64,000 nt of DNA. Source: Halichondria panicea (lineage: Eukaryota > Porifera > Demospongiae > Suberitida > Halichondriidae). The position numbers and the translations under genes were made by a program. How positions within the stretch are numbered: the stretch's first letter is position 1; every line of letters starts with the position of its first letter. Below are positions 23,727 through 35,003 of the stretch, piece after piece. The DNA lies in the NCBI RefSeq assembly GCF_963675165.1, contig NC_087382.1:7240315-7304314 (forward strand). The letters are read 5' to 3'. The notes under the pieces were generated by a model, which had not been told where the DNA came from, made no database searches, and saw only the letters and a program-made list of their open reading frames with translations.

Positions 23727-24824
23727 TAGCCTCGATCCCAGGCCGAGTTTTCGCTTTTATAACAGTTAGGCGAACAACTGGGCCTGGTACTAGTTGTCTG
23801 CACATGTGTCAGTCGTTCGTCAGATTCTGACGAATGGATATTCTCGTTCACTTTCGTGACATTTATATTCGTGTACTATCGTGTACTAGAAGTCAGTTCC
23901 CGTTTTATCATTATTGGAATCGATTGGAATGGCTCTTAGCTGAAGCTTCTCTCTTCTCTGAAGCTTATTCTGAAGACTGAACAACAAGGGAAGAGGTATA
24001 AAGCTTTGTCAAGCTTGTTAAGGTCAGATATTTTTGTGTGGGCCCTATGGCCGGCTATGCTATCAAGTCTTGTTCATGTTTGGCAAGAATGTAGGTAGAC
24101 TATAGTTTCATCATTAATATGGTGGATCAAGTGAAGAGTGTGAGCTAGAGAACTTGGTGCTGCCATCATCAGCTCGTCGACAATGACACTATAACCGAGA
24201 AATTTAATATGTATAGATCTACACGTATTTAAAATGTCTACTTCTCTGTACAGGAGCAATGGCTAATATCCAGCTATCCCAACAGTGCTCCTCTTGGCTA
24301 TACTAACGGACGAGACTGGACAGTTTGAGGTAAGGGTTTAACCGTCTTTGGTTTCTTTTAATATTATTGTCCTATACTCACAGACACAGGACTGGAGTAT
24401 GACCTGCTCATTCGAGCGTTGCTGGGTAGCTCAGAGACATCAAGCATCAAGAGAATCTACGTTTTCTCAAGCAATGAGTTACGAGTTGGGGCCTAGAATC
24501 AGAGAAGTCCAGCAGCCTGCTAAATCTTTTTGAAACGTAATTTTAAGGCATTCAATCATCCTGAAGTTGCCCTGGGTCACTGTAATTGTGCTGCAGCACA
24601 ACTGGCAACTCCCCAGGCCTTTGTGAAGCAGCTCCCTATGTGCATCTTTTGTGTACTCACTCTGTGCATTTTCTGTGTACAAATTTCGATTATTGATTTA
24701 TTAAATATTTTTGCCGACCACAAATATACAATGAAAATTTGACGCATGCGCAGACAACTAGTACCAGGCCCAGTTGTTCGCCTAACCGTTATAAAAGCGA
24801 AAACTCGGCCTGGGATCGAGGCTA
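23727..24824. mobile_element. Long-TIR non-autonomous element, MULE-like
   Basis: Terminal inverted repeats of about 85 bases at 23727-23811 and 24740-24824 differ at only a few positions. Both begin TAGCCTCGATCCCAGGCCGA and run through AACAACTGGGCCTGGTACTA. The flanks GTTGGCACCT (left) and GTTGGCGGCACCT (right) look like an imperfect target duplication of about 10 bases. Long TIRs with a duplication near 9-10 bases suggest a Mutator-like origin. The interior has no convincing gene. Short elements elsewhere (38391, about 41440) share the CCCAGGCCGA terminus. Confidence 0.75.
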
Positions 24825-24945
24825 GTTGGCGGCACCTATGAAATAGATCGGCTCTGATTACACTCAGCAATAACATACGACGTGGGCAGGACGTGGGCGG
24901 ATAGTTATTGCTCAAATAAAGGCTATAGTTGTTTGAACTGCACCG

Positions 24946-26115
24946 TATGGCGCGCCGTGTGTTTCAATAACAATGTCTGCATGTACATAGGCGTGTCCTG
25001 GTGTGAATATACCGAGATAGCATGCACGTGCAATGATCGCCTTATGCAGTGATCATGTCTGCACATGCAACCATTAGTCTCTGCACATGCATGCATTGAT
25101 CATGTCTGCACATGCAACCATTAATCTCTGCACATGCAACCATTAGTCTCTGCACATGCAGTGATCATGTCTGCACATGCAACCATTAATCTCTGCACAT
25201 GCAGTGATTATGTCTGCACATGCAACCATTAGTCTCTGTGTGTGCAGTGATCATGTCTGTACATGCAGTGATCATGTCTGCACATGCAACCATTAGTCTG
25301 TGCACATGCAGTGATCATGTCTGCACATGCAACCATTAGTCTCTGCGTGTGCAGTGATCATGTCTGCACATGCAACCATTAGTCTGTGCACATGCAGTGA
25401 TCAATGGTTGCATGTGCAGACATGATCATGTCTGCACACACACAGGCTCTTCGCTGAAACTCTGCGTAGAAGTGATATACTTCAAAGTGAACTCCTTGTC
25501 AAAGGTTTCTTTCAAAGATTTCACAATGACAGAGGGCATGTGATTTAAGCTGTTAGTATGGGAGAGCCGCAAAATCAGCTAAGAAAAAGGACATAATTAT
25601 AATTATTATCACTGCAGACACTAATGGTTAAGGTTGCATGTGCAGAGACTAATGGTTGCATGTGCAGACATGATCACTGCATGTACAGAGATTAATGGTT
25701 GCATGTGCAGACATGATCACTGCATGTGCAGAGACTAATGGTTGCATGTGCAGACATGATCACTGCATGTACAGACATGATCACTGCACACGCAGAGACT
25801 AATGGTTGCATGTGCAGACATGATCACTGCATGTGCAGAGATTAATGGTTGCCATGATCACTGCATGTGCAGGGACTAATGGTTGCATGTGCAGAGATTA
25901 ATGGTTGCATGTGCAGACATGATCACTGCATGTGCACAGACTAATGGTTGCATGTGCAGACATGATCACTGCACAAGCAGAGACTAATGGTTGCATGTGC
26001 AGACATGATCACTGCATAAGGCGATCATTGCACGTGCACGCTATCTCGGTATATTCACACCAAGACACGCCTATGTACATGCAGACATTGTTATTGAAAC
26101 ACACGGCGCGCCATA
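24946..26115. mobile_element. Foldback element with minisatellite arms
   Basis: A 1,170-base inverted-repeat element starting TATGGCGCGCCGTGTG and ending with its inverse. An exact 6-bp duplication, GCACCG, flanks it at 24940-24945 and 26116-26121. The outer 95 or so bases of each arm are unique and nearly identical. Inside are tandem units of about 43 bases, made of two half-units that share TCTGCACATGC and then continue GTGATCATG or AACCATTAG. The arms meet at a short single-copy centre, about 25440-25615. The design matches foldback transposons such as Drosophila FB, without any implied relationship. No transposase is present. Confidence 0.88.
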
Positions 26116-26303
26116 GCACCGCGTCTGTCTTACCTCCTCTGGCTTGTGAGGATTTGTATTCCTTATATACTTTGACCTCCAATTACATGCATGGACACTG
26201 GAATGTAAAATCCAAGTCATGAATAATGTTAAACAGTGTGGTCAGTGCATGATAGTTACAGAACTCCCTCTCAACCATTCATAGGCAATAGCTGCAGCAG
26301 AGA

Positions 26304-27350
26304 ATGGCTACCAATGTTGATCTTGGCGAAATAGCCTTTACAGGAGAGTACGATGTGATTACTGACAGTGAAATATCTCAACTTCCTCTTGAAGTGCAGA
26401 GGAGCATTGAAAATGGCAAAAACTGCAAAACAGCTGATTCGATCAACATCCTCGTGACAGGCAAGACAGGCAGTGGCAAGTCAACCCTGGTTAGTGGGAT
26501 CTTGGGGTTCAAAGTGGAGGACAAGAGTGAGGGACAAGTCAGCAAGCATGAAATAAATAGAGAAGGAATCACTGTGAGGGTCTGGGACAGTCCTGGGCTG
26601 CAAGATGGAACTGGCAATCAAGAAGACTATCTCAAGCAAATAAAACAGCAATGCTCGTACAGGGATTTAACTATCTACTGCATTAGAATCTCAGACACGA
26701 GGTTTGTACACACTGCAGAAAATCCAGATGTCGTGGCAATGAAAAAGCTCACCCAAGCTTTTGGTAAGGGCTTCTGGAGCAACTGCATCATAGCCTTGAC
26801 CTATGCTAACACTCTCACTGCAATGGACCTGGACTGGGACACCTTTCCGGTGGCAGAGCAAGTCAGGAGGTTTGAAAGGAAGATAAACGAGTGGAGAGAG
26901 CAAGTGCAAGATATTTTAGTTCAAGATATCGGCATTTCAAGGGACACGGTCAAGACAATCACCATCGCTCCAGTCGGCCATTATCGAAAGCCACACCTTC
27001 CAGGCTGTGAATACTGGCTATCCAACTTCTGGTTCAAATGTGTTGTGACTATTTCAACTCTGGAAGTTCGTTGTGCTTTAGTTAAGATCAATCGGAATCG
27101 GATCAAGAGAGAAAATGAAGTGAAAAAAAGTGATTTTGGAATGTCACCAGAAATGCAACCGATTGTAGCAACCAAAGGTACAATTCCAATTCCACAAATA
27201 ATCGGAGCTGGAGTTGCTGGAGGCGCCATCGGGAGTACTGTTGTTGGATTGATCAGCCTGGTTGCAGGTCCAGCAGCACTGTTTGTGTCAATACCAGTGG
27301 GTTTCATTATCGGAGCTCTAATTGGAGGAGGCCTGACTTTAAAGAGATGA
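26304..27350 (+). CDS. AIG1/GIMAP-like GTPase with glycine-rich hydrophobic tail, copy 1
   Basis: A single-exon gene of 348 residues. The P-loop GKTGSGKS lies at 53-60, DSPGLQDG at 95-102 (switch II region), and TYAN at about 166-169 stands where GIMAP and other G proteins carry the base-specificity motif. This places it in the AIG1/septin-like clade of TRAFAC GTPases. Residues of about 295-345 form a Gly/Ala-rich hydrophobic stretch (GAGVAGGAIGSTVVGLISLV, GFIIGALIGGGL) ending LKR, likely a membrane-inserting hairpin or glycine zipper. It is the most diverged of the four cluster members and starts under 200 bases from the foldback element. The ATG at 26304 is preceded by stops in frame. Membrane GTPase function is inferred; immune function is only by analogy with vertebrate GIMAPs. 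Confidence 0.85.
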   Translation: MATNVDLGEIAFTGEYDVITDSEISQLPLEVQRSIENGKNCKTADSINILVTGKTGSGKSTLVSGILGFKVEDKSEGQVSKHEINREGITVRVWDSPGLQDGTGNQEDYLKQIKQQCSYRDLTIYCIRISDTRFVHTAENPDVVAMKKLTQAFGKGFWSNCIIALTYANTLTAMDLDWDTFPVAEQVRRFERKINEWREQVQDILVQDIGISRDTVKTITIAPVGHYRKPHLPGCEYWLSNFWFKCVVTISTLEVRCALVKINRNRIKRENEVKKSDFGMSPEMQPIVATKGTIPIPQIIGAGVAGGAIGSTVVGLISLVAGPAALFVSIPVGFIIGALIGGGLTLKR

Positions 27351-28971
27351 CAATCTTGAGACAGAATAAGTGATTATATACGTAAGCATGCATGCAGTTG
27401 CAATATACATTCATGTTATACAGTATAATTATTTCTAAGAATTGATGTTTGGGTCACTGGTACACATAATTACATATACAATAGCACGCTATATAATATA
27501 AATTACTTCCTGGAATGTAAAGGGATATATATACTTCCGTCAACATGCCTGCTGTGACTATACATGCATATATAATCAGGAGTGCAATGCACTCCTGGTA
27601 TAATTATATACGCGCTATTATAAAGTAATAAACTGTTGTTCCTCAGTCTACATGTATATAATAGAACTGCATGAGAGCATGCATAACACTGATAGTACAT
27701 AAAATACTAATTTCTGTATGACTATAGTGCTGCACTCAGTAAACATGTTTACAGTGGTCATTCCAAAATCAAATTTAGATAATCCAGTATTGGTATATCT
27801 GTGTGTATTATTATAGTATTGTAGTAAAAGCCACACACCATTTCTAGTGCTTGCATTATTTGCCTATAGTCCAAGTCTCATCAACATCTCATTATACACT
27901 CATATAATGTGTAACATAATTTGTAGCACTGCTTGCTGTGCTTGCTGATAAAATTATATAGGTGCAATTTTGCATGCTCCTGATTAGATATCATGGTTGC
28001 ATGTTTACAAATTAAATGCTGTACCTATATGAAAATAGATTGGCCTGTATACTAGTTATTCTAAATGCTCAGCGGTAAGGATAATTGGGCAAGGCCTATA
28101 ATTATGTATGGCGAATAAAATCATGCTTTCAAGATAATAATTAATCCCCTCATGCATGCACCTGTGGTTGGTTGATATGCTATAGTTGAGGTGCAGTATT
28201 ACATTATTGTTGTGTGTGAAAAAGGTGTTCATGGTTGGATGCACTGTAACTTAGCATGCATTATCAACCAACTTAAAATCTTATTGCACACTAATGCAAA
28301 GGTGAATATGTTAAATTGAGGTATCCAGTATAGATAATTATTGCACACATTTACAAATGAAGTAAACATGTTTGTTGCATGCCTGACCATACAGGGTTAT
28401 ATTATTTTTGGCACTACATGTACAGTTCACACAAGACAATAACCATGGCAACCAGTGCATTAGTATCATAATTATTTTACCATAATGCACTGGATTTATA
28501 CTTATGACTGCAATGGTTATAATGCACGCCTACTGCAAAGTGTTACACATTCATTTTCGCATGAGCCCTCTGAAATAATTGTTAGGTTTAATTTTAGTGG
28601 CATTAGAGCAATAATATTATAATGCCAATAATTTTTTTATTATTATGCCATTCATTCACTATCATGGGCCTATCTTATCTTCCCGTGATATAGAATTACT
28701 ATCAGCTTTCAAGATAGTATACTACAAATGAGTACTACACTATTCCACACTACTTCACAAATGCATGAAGTAAACATGTTTGTTAGTAGCCATGGTAGAT
28801 CTACTAGAATGATATACTTTACATCTGGTTGCACAGTTGTGATATGACGTAGAGACTAGACATAATATTCATGCACTCCATAATAATTATTATAACACAC
28901 ATGCTGCATCCTGGAGTAAGCTGCATGAGCAAGAAGTTAGCCTCTATCTAAACAAATTATACACTAAAGCC
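27351..28971. other. Intergenic between GTPase copies 1 and 2; left half of a segmental duplication
   Basis: AT-rich with no gene. From about 27735 it resembles 34545-35517: GTTTACAGTGGTCATTCC, AAACATGTTTGTTGCATGCC, AACCATGGCAACCA and TGAAGTAAACATGTTTGTTA recur in the same order, with indels. The shared block continues into copies 2 and 4, so promoters were duplicated with the genes. Confidence 0.7.
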
Positions 28972-30153
28972 ATGTCCAGTAAGGAAGATATCTCAATGTC
29001 TGAATGCAAGGATGCTTTGCCTAACAATGATGTTGCAGCTAAGGATGACGTAAGCACTGATAAGAACGGAGGACCCATCAACAATGAAGACAAATATGAG
29101 GAAATCCGAAAAGCAGCAGCCTCTCTGACGCCAAAATCTAGACGAAAAATTAATGAAGTGCTGACTGAGATAGAATCAACAACTCCAGCAAAATCGATTT
29201 CCATTCTTTTAACTGGAAAAACTGGTGTTGGCAAATCCACTCTAACAAATGGAATCTTGGGATTGAAAGTTGACGATGATCGTGCAGCAAAAGAGGGTGG
29301 AAGCATTAAGGCAAGGTGTACTACTGAAGTAACAATGTATCGACAGAACAGAAATGGAGTCTCGATAACTGTTTGGGACAGCCCTGGGCTACAAGATGGT
29401 ACCACGGACCAAGATCAATATCTTCAGCAGATCAAGCTCAAATGCTCACAACTTGATCTGACGATGTATTGTATAAATACGATTGAGACGAGGTTTGTTC
29501 GAGGCCGTGAAAATCCAGACGTGGTAGCAATGGAAAAGCTCACGAAAGAATTCGGCTTCAAATTTTGGAAAAATACCATCATTGTCCTGACATATGCCAA
29601 CACAATGGAAGCATTCAATGTGGAATGGGATGATTTATCTAAGAAAAATAAAGCCAAGGCATTTGAAGCGAAAATACAGGAATGGAAAGATCAGATAGAA
29701 TTAATTTTGATTGATGATATCAAAGTACCACAGGAAATAGTGCACGGCATTAGGATAGTTCCAGCAGGGCACGCTAGGAGGCCAAATTTACCAGGAATTG
29801 AATACTGGCTTACGCATCTCTGGTTTCAATGCGTTTGGACAATGCCAACCGAGGGGGCACGAATCGCTATGGTGAAGATTAACGAGAAGCGAATGAAAAA
29901 TGAAGATGATGTAACAGCAGAGGATTTTAAGAAATCAGCAGATCAACAGCCACTTGTAGTGGGCGGTAGTAGTGTAATGAAAATTGTAGCAATCAGTGGA
30001 ACAGGTGGAGGTGCGGCTGGTGCTTCGGTTGGTGCTTTGATTGGGCTGATTGGTGGTCCGGCAGGTGCTGCTCTCGGTGCAACAATTGGTGGTTTAGTTG
30101 GAGCGATGGTAGGTGGAGGTGCAGGAGGAATATACAAACACGTTACAAGCTGA
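28972..30153 (+). CDS. AIG1/GIMAP-like GTPase with glycine-zipper tail, copy 2
   Basis: A single-exon gene of 393 residues. The N-terminus to about residue 70 is acidic and then basic (KSRRK). The P-loop GKTGVGKS is at 82-89, followed by DSPGLQDG and a TYAN motif. The C-terminus is an unusually regular glycine zipper (GGGAAGASVGALIGLIGGPA, GATIGGLVGAMVGGG) before YKHVTS. The conserved block between the G domain and tail (PGIEYWLTHLWFQC) recurs in all four copies and is a useful family signature. It is the closest relative and likely source of the broken copy at 35518, including 5' flanking sequence. Product expected at a membrane; nucleotide binding expected; partners unknown. Confidence 0.87.
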   Translation: MSSKEDISMSECKDALPNNDVAAKDDVSTDKNGGPINNEDKYEEIRKAAASLTPKSRRKINEVLTEIESTTPAKSISILLTGKTGVGKSTLTNGILGLKVDDDRAAKEGGSIKARCTTEVTMYRQNRNGVSITVWDSPGLQDGTTDQDQYLQQIKLKCSQLDLTMYCINTIETRFVRGRENPDVVAMEKLTKEFGFKFWKNTIIVLTYANTMEAFNVEWDDLSKKNKAKAFEAKIQEWKDQIELILIDDIKVPQEIVHGIRIVPAGHARRPNLPGIEYWLTHLWFQCVWTMPTEGARIAMVKINEKRMKNEDDVTAEDFKKSADQQPLVVGGSSVMKIVAISGTGGGAAGASVGALIGLIGGPAGAALGATIGGLVGAMVGGGAGGIYKHVTS

Positions 30154-31196
30154 AGAAAACTTTTGTAAAATTACTTCTTAGCGTACATGTCTATGTCAAT
30201 ACTAAAGAGATATGCATGCTGTGTATGATAATTATAATTATGCTGTGTATAATTTGCCTATAATTATAACCCTATAATTATGCATAACATTATTTATATA
30301 TTATGGTGTACTATTACTGCACTGGAATTGGAGTGAAGCAGTGCTAGACCATGTAGTAATTGCATGTAGTCAAGTAGCCAGGCCGCAGGGAAAAAGAAAC
30401 GCCACCTGGTATAATTATTTGCAAGCGCATGCATGCATGCATGCGCAAGTATTCCACACTGTAAATTACATGATGCAAATTGTACACAGATTGAAGATCA
30501 CATGCATAAGACCTCATGGTTAGTATATAGTATAATAATTATATAGAATTATGCCCACAATAGCAGCCTTCAAAGATACTATAATTATAGAATGTGGCCA
30601 AGAGCCCAGTAATAGAGAGAAATTTTACTTCAGAAGGTATGTAATCATGCTTCGTAAGTGGCTACGACCAAATTGCTTGCATGGAGAAGTTGTTTAATAA
30701 GTGTCATACGCGATTTGAATTTCAGTGCTACGGTTTGAAAGCACTTAGTCCTTTTGAATTGCGGTTTCACTACGAATATACGCTAGAAAATTAAGGGGCA
30801 GGTAAGTGGTTTCGAGTGATTAAATTACATACATTTGTGGAACATTAAAGGTTTAATTGTTGAACATAAAGGAATTAAGATTCTCAAAGTGCATGTAACA
30901 CGACCATCAATTAACTTCATAATACAAATTGTATACATGTACATAGATTTATGTGTTTATTTTACTGATATAGCATCCACAAATATATAGACAAGCAGTA
31001 TAGTCTTATAGCCAGCCAAATCAGCCAATTTTAATTATGACATCATAAGGGAAATTCGGTGCTGTAAGCATGCATGCAAAAGTCTTTAAAGTGTACATTA
31101 AGGAATTCGTAGCATAAACCTAAGGTATTATATAGACAGTGAATGCAAGCACTTTTCAAAAATTTATAAGCTAGACCTAGCACATCCTAAACTATC
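30154..31196. other. Intergenic between GTPase copies 2 and 3
   Basis: AT-rich, with a (GCAT)n palindromic run near 30426-30446 and many ATAATTAT palindromes. No gene, RNA gene or definable transposon is seen. Confidence 0.5.
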
Positions 31197-32279
31197 ATGG
31201 CTGCCAGTGCTCCTACTTGGGGCGAATCTATAAGCCACCAAGATCTGGACCATACTGGTATCGGCAGTGAGAGTGCAGAATTTAAAGAGGTAATCAAAAA
31301 TTTGTCACCTACGGGGAGGAAAAAAGTTTTTGATTTTGCAAAAAAACTTGAATCATCTCTAACAGAATCTATTTCAATTCTCATGACCGGAAAAACAGGA
31401 AGCGGAAAGTCTACGCTAACAAATGGAATTCTGGGTACCAAGCTGGCTGAAGAAGGTGCAAGCATCACAACACGTTGCACAACCGAAGTGCTTAAGTATC
31501 AAACGATGAGAGACAAGATCAACGTGACTGTTTGGGACAGTCCTGGATTGCAAGATGGCACAGAAAATCAAGAAGAGTATCTCCAGCAAATGGTAGAAAA
31601 TTGTTCTAAAGTTGACATTACACTCTATTGCATCAAGGTCTGTGAGACAAGATTCGTCCGTGGCCTGGAAAATCCGGATGTAGTCGCTATGACAAGACTC
31701 ACCGAAGCATTTGGCCCAAAATTTTGGAACAACTCTATTATTGTTCTAACGTATGCCAACACTCTTCAGGCATTCAATGTGGAATGGGAAGATTTGTCGA
31801 AAAAGAAGAAAGAAGAAGCCTACAAAGCCAAGATCAAAGAATGGGAAGAACAGATCAAAGCGATCCTGATAGAAGACATTGAGATTCCAAAAGATGTCGT
31901 AGATGGAATTAAAGTGATCCCAGCTGGGCACTACCGCAAAGCAAAACTTCCTGGTTTTGGCTACTGGCTCTCACTCCTTTGGTTCGAGTGTGTGAGCACA
32001 ATTCCCAACAAAGAAACTCGCCTCAGTATGCTAAAAATAAACAAGAATCGTCTCAAGAGAGAAAATGATGTGAAAAATGATGACTTTCAGAAACCACTGG
32101 AGGAACAGCCGTTAATTATATCAGAGAGCATGATGAAACGCATGATGAAGGATGGCGGCCGTATTGGATTCCAACTCGGGGAGTTTTTAGCTGGTCCGAT
32201 GGGTGCAACAGTAGGTGCTGGAGCTGGTGCAGTTGTAGGAGCCCTGGCAGGAGTGCTTATTGAATATTTTACAGGATGA
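31197..32279 (+). CDS. AIG1/GIMAP-like GTPase with glycine-zipper tail, copy 3
   Basis: A single-exon gene of 360 residues with P-loop GKTGSGKS at 65-72, DSPGLQDG, TYAN, and the family block LPGFGYWLSLLWFEC. The tail GPMGATVGAGAGAVVGALAG is shorter than in copy 2 and ends EYFTG. A Lys/Glu-rich segment (DLSKKKKEEAYKAKIKEWEE) after the G domain is likely helical and is shared with copies 2 and 4. The frame is clean and the 5' region does not obviously match the duplication shared by copies 2 and 4. Confidence 0.87.
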   Translation: MAASAPTWGESISHQDLDHTGIGSESAEFKEVIKNLSPTGRKKVFDFAKKLESSLTESISILMTGKTGSGKSTLTNGILGTKLAEEGASITTRCTTEVLKYQTMRDKINVTVWDSPGLQDGTENQEEYLQQMVENCSKVDITLYCIKVCETRFVRGLENPDVVAMTRLTEAFGPKFWNNSIIVLTYANTLQAFNVEWEDLSKKKKEEAYKAKIKEWEEQIKAILIEDIEIPKDVVDGIKVIPAGHYRKAKLPGFGYWLSLLWFECVSTIPNKETRLSMLKINKNRLKRENDVKNDDFQKPLEEQPLIISESMMKRMMKDGGRIGFQLGEFLAGPMGATVGAGAGAVVGALAGVLIEYFTG

Positions 32280-32518
32280 CGAAGATATAATATTGCACAA
32301 TGAAAACACTTGTAAAGACACTGTACCCATGCTTGTGTATATATAATATAGCTCTTTCGGACTAATATACACTGAGTCATGAATAATTTAAATGGTTGTT
32401 GTTACATGCAGTGCTCCTGGTAAAACCCATAGAACTGCCTCCTAGAGTGAACCAGCATAGCATTATACTTATTCATAGCTATTGCTGCAACATCTCAGGT
32501 AGGTTAAGGACTGGGACC

Positions 32519-32917
32519 AGAGGAGGTCGGACATCACTTGAACTTTCACTAATTATGACCTTTTAATGACATTCCAGGCCAAATTGCTTTTCGTTTTTGC
32601 TGACTCAGCAGTAGAACATGACTGGATCTAGGCGGATCTAGCTAGTATGGCTATTATGTGCTGATAGGGTTAGGTCCAGTAACTATAATAGACACCAAAC
32701 ACAACTAGCTGTCAACAGATTTAGCGACAGAAACCGTGCAGAAGTATTGTCTCGTGAATCAGTCGCCCTCTATAACATAGACTCGTGATTAGGCCGCCCA
32801 ACTTTTAGAGGGCGGCTAACTAGCAGAGAAGTACAGTAGACGCTACTGCTGAGTCAGCAAAAACGAAAAGCAATTTGGCCTGGAATGTCAAAGTTCAAGT
32901 GATGTCCGACCTCCTCT
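32519..32917. mobile_element. Small TIR element with an exact 11-bp flanking duplication
   Basis: A 399-base element with ends AGAGGAGGTCGGACATCACT and its inverse. The arms are about 90 bases, the left one carrying about 20 extra bases. GGACTGGGACC flanks it exactly at 32508-32518 and 32918-32928. The interior holds a GGCCGCC/GGGCGGC hairpin near 32790-32820. A duplication of this length suggests a Mutator-like insertion. Confidence 0.8.
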
Positions 32918-32928
32918 GGACTGGGACC

Positions 32929-34147
32929 AGCAATTATTGCTGAATCAGCTAAAACGCAGCCACGCCCACGATTTTTAATAGGTAAGTCTGGTGGATATTT
33001 GAGACACTTGACAGGAATAAGAGGTCTTGAAGCTCAAACACTATAGAGAGAGAGAGCATATATTATATTGAGTTCTTGTAGTCTGTAGTTCTGCTGTAAT
33101 ATCTGAGGGGATAAACTTGGCTGCCCTTCTTAGTTTCAACTGACTTGAGAATTTGATAGTGTGATTTTACCAGGGCAATTGTACTTATATGACTTGGAGA
33201 ATTAACTGAAACATTAATTAATTACCTTCTGATGACATGAATTAAGGGATCTGTACGGTTTGGCTCAAGTATAATTATTGCTGTGAGTTGTCCAGGAAAG
33301 GTCCCTGTTTCACAAATAATTATAGGCCATAAATGAGGCTTGCAATCGTCATTGTGTACCTTTTATATCCGAGATTACATATGTATAATATGGATCAAAA
33401 TGATTACTCGTTTCCATGGTTACTGCCTTGTGTGTACGTTAACTTGCTATTTACATTAACCAAAGAATGCTGCCTCCAACAATCACTTTAATCATGGTAC
33501 AATCTTAGTATCAAATCTTACTACAATGCAATATAGAAACAAAGTGTATATTTAAGGGCTGCTATCACGTATTTTGTATATTAAGCATACAAATCATAAA
33601 TGTTCACGTTTTTTGAGCATTTGTTTCTATAAAGTTGCTACAATCAGGGCGCTAGAATGAGTTCACACCAAAATCCACATTGTTTCTAGTAGATCTCACT
33701 AAGGACTTTCTTTTGATACAAATTTTGCTTTCTACAACTTGGTATTGGAGGCAGCATTTTCAAAACTATTGGTGAAGGTAAGTCATATTTAGTCACAGTT
33801 AACGTATAACAAGATAGAACGATGGTAATAATGTTATCAATGTTTACATTGGGGAAAATAATGTGCGATTGACGAAATATTTTTACAAATTACACTTTTC
33901 TTTTTCAATTTCAATTTCAAGAAAAATCAGCTTGAGCTCTTCTTGTATTATGTTTATGCTCATGAGCTGCAGGTCCTTTGTGACAAGGGAGACATTTTAT
34001 ATACAGTAGTCCTCTAAGCCTTTCATGCTTCATCTTGTACAGATCTACTGGCTATATATATACTGTTTTGTAGCTTCACACACTGCTTTGCCTCTTTCCT
34101 GGTAAATACGTTCCAAGTACTGTGTCACAGTGTGTCTGGAGGACAGA
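32929..34147. other. Intergenic with one weak inverted-repeat pair
   Basis: No gene. ATGCTGCCTCCAA at about 33468-33480 recurs inverted at about 33745-33760 and may mark a small element whose other features I cannot define. An (AG)n run lies near 33044-33056. Confidence 0.45.
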
Positions 34148-34366
34148 TACCGTATTATAGCGGGTATATACTTCGAGGGTATAAATGTTTGTGGTTTTCG
34201 CTGATCAAACATCTATACCGCGAACATTTATACCCACGAATTTAATATCGCGTGCATGTATGCTGCAGAAAGGCTGCAATTCCGCAAAAATTAAATCCGC
34301 GAAAACATTTCGAACGGTCATTCCGCGAAAGTTTATACCCTCAAAATATACCCGCTATATACGGTA
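34148..34366. mobile_element. MITE with TA target site (CCGTAT-TATAGCGGG family)
   Basis: Inverted ends ACCGTATTATAGCGGGTATA and its near-inverse are each flanked by TA. The interior alternates short Ten- to 15-base pieces containing CCGCGAA and TTATACCC. A relative lies at 59982-60192. Non-coding. Confidence 0.7.
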
Positions 34367-34519
34367 CTGCGGTTTACTCTTGCCCACACTCAATTAAATT
34401 TGGGCACCTCAGTATCAGATCACCAGACTTAGCGGGGCAGGCTCTCCCTTTTCGTTGTCTCCCCCTTCTTTCTTTCTTTGTTCCTCCAATTCCCTTGTAT
34501 TTTTTCTGTGACAGAGAAC

Positions 34520-35003
34520 AGAAAAAAGAAAAACTGCAAAGGAGGCGGTATATGCTGCACCCATGCAGGAGTAACCATGTTTACAGTGGTCATTCCAAAT
34601 TCAATATCTGATTATTGGTATGTGGAGTATAGTATTGTGAGTATAGCCACACACATAAGTAAACATGTTTGTTGCATGCCTGCAAATACATGTTTTTAGC
34701 AATACTACAGTTCACACGAGACACATGCATATAACCATGGCAACCATATGCTTCATAGCAGAAAAAAAGGGAAACTGCAAAGGAGGCCTATATGCTGCAC
34801 CCATGCAGGAGTAACCATGTTTACAGTGGTCATTTCAAATTCAATATCTGATTATTGCCGGTATGTGGAGTATATAGTATTGTGAGTATAGCCACACACA
34901 TAAGTAAACATGTTTGTTGCATGCCTGCAAATACATGTTTTTAGCAATACTACAGTTCACACAAGACACATGCATATAACCATGGCAACCATATGCTTTA
35001 TAG
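34520..35003 (+). repeat. Two direct copies of a block of about 240 bases
   Basis: The first copy is about 34520-34757 and the second about 34758-35003. Each runs from a GAAAACTGCAAAGGAGGC-like start through GCTGCACCCATGCAGGAGTA to AACCATGGCAACCATATGCT. They differ by few bases, so the tandem duplication is recent. The block is itself part of the segment shared with 27735-28500. Confidence 0.8.

Noticed and set aside
24348-24742. Short open frames at 24348-24533 and 24530-24742
   Set aside because: They lie in the interior of a non-coding TIR element, have no recognisable domain, and show no consistent splice sites.
25040-26010. Regular repeats of about 43 bases resembling a CRISPR array
   Set aside because: The units are adjacent with no unique spacers, occur in both orientations as inverted arms, and sit inside a target-duplication-flanked element in an animal genome.
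25932-26222. Open frame on plus in the foldback arm
   Set aside because: It translates minisatellite units and is an effect of the repeat.
29943-30137. Pro-rich open frame antisense to the glycine-rich tail of GTPase copy 2
   Set aside because: It is a reading-frame shadow of Gly/Ala codons on the other strand.
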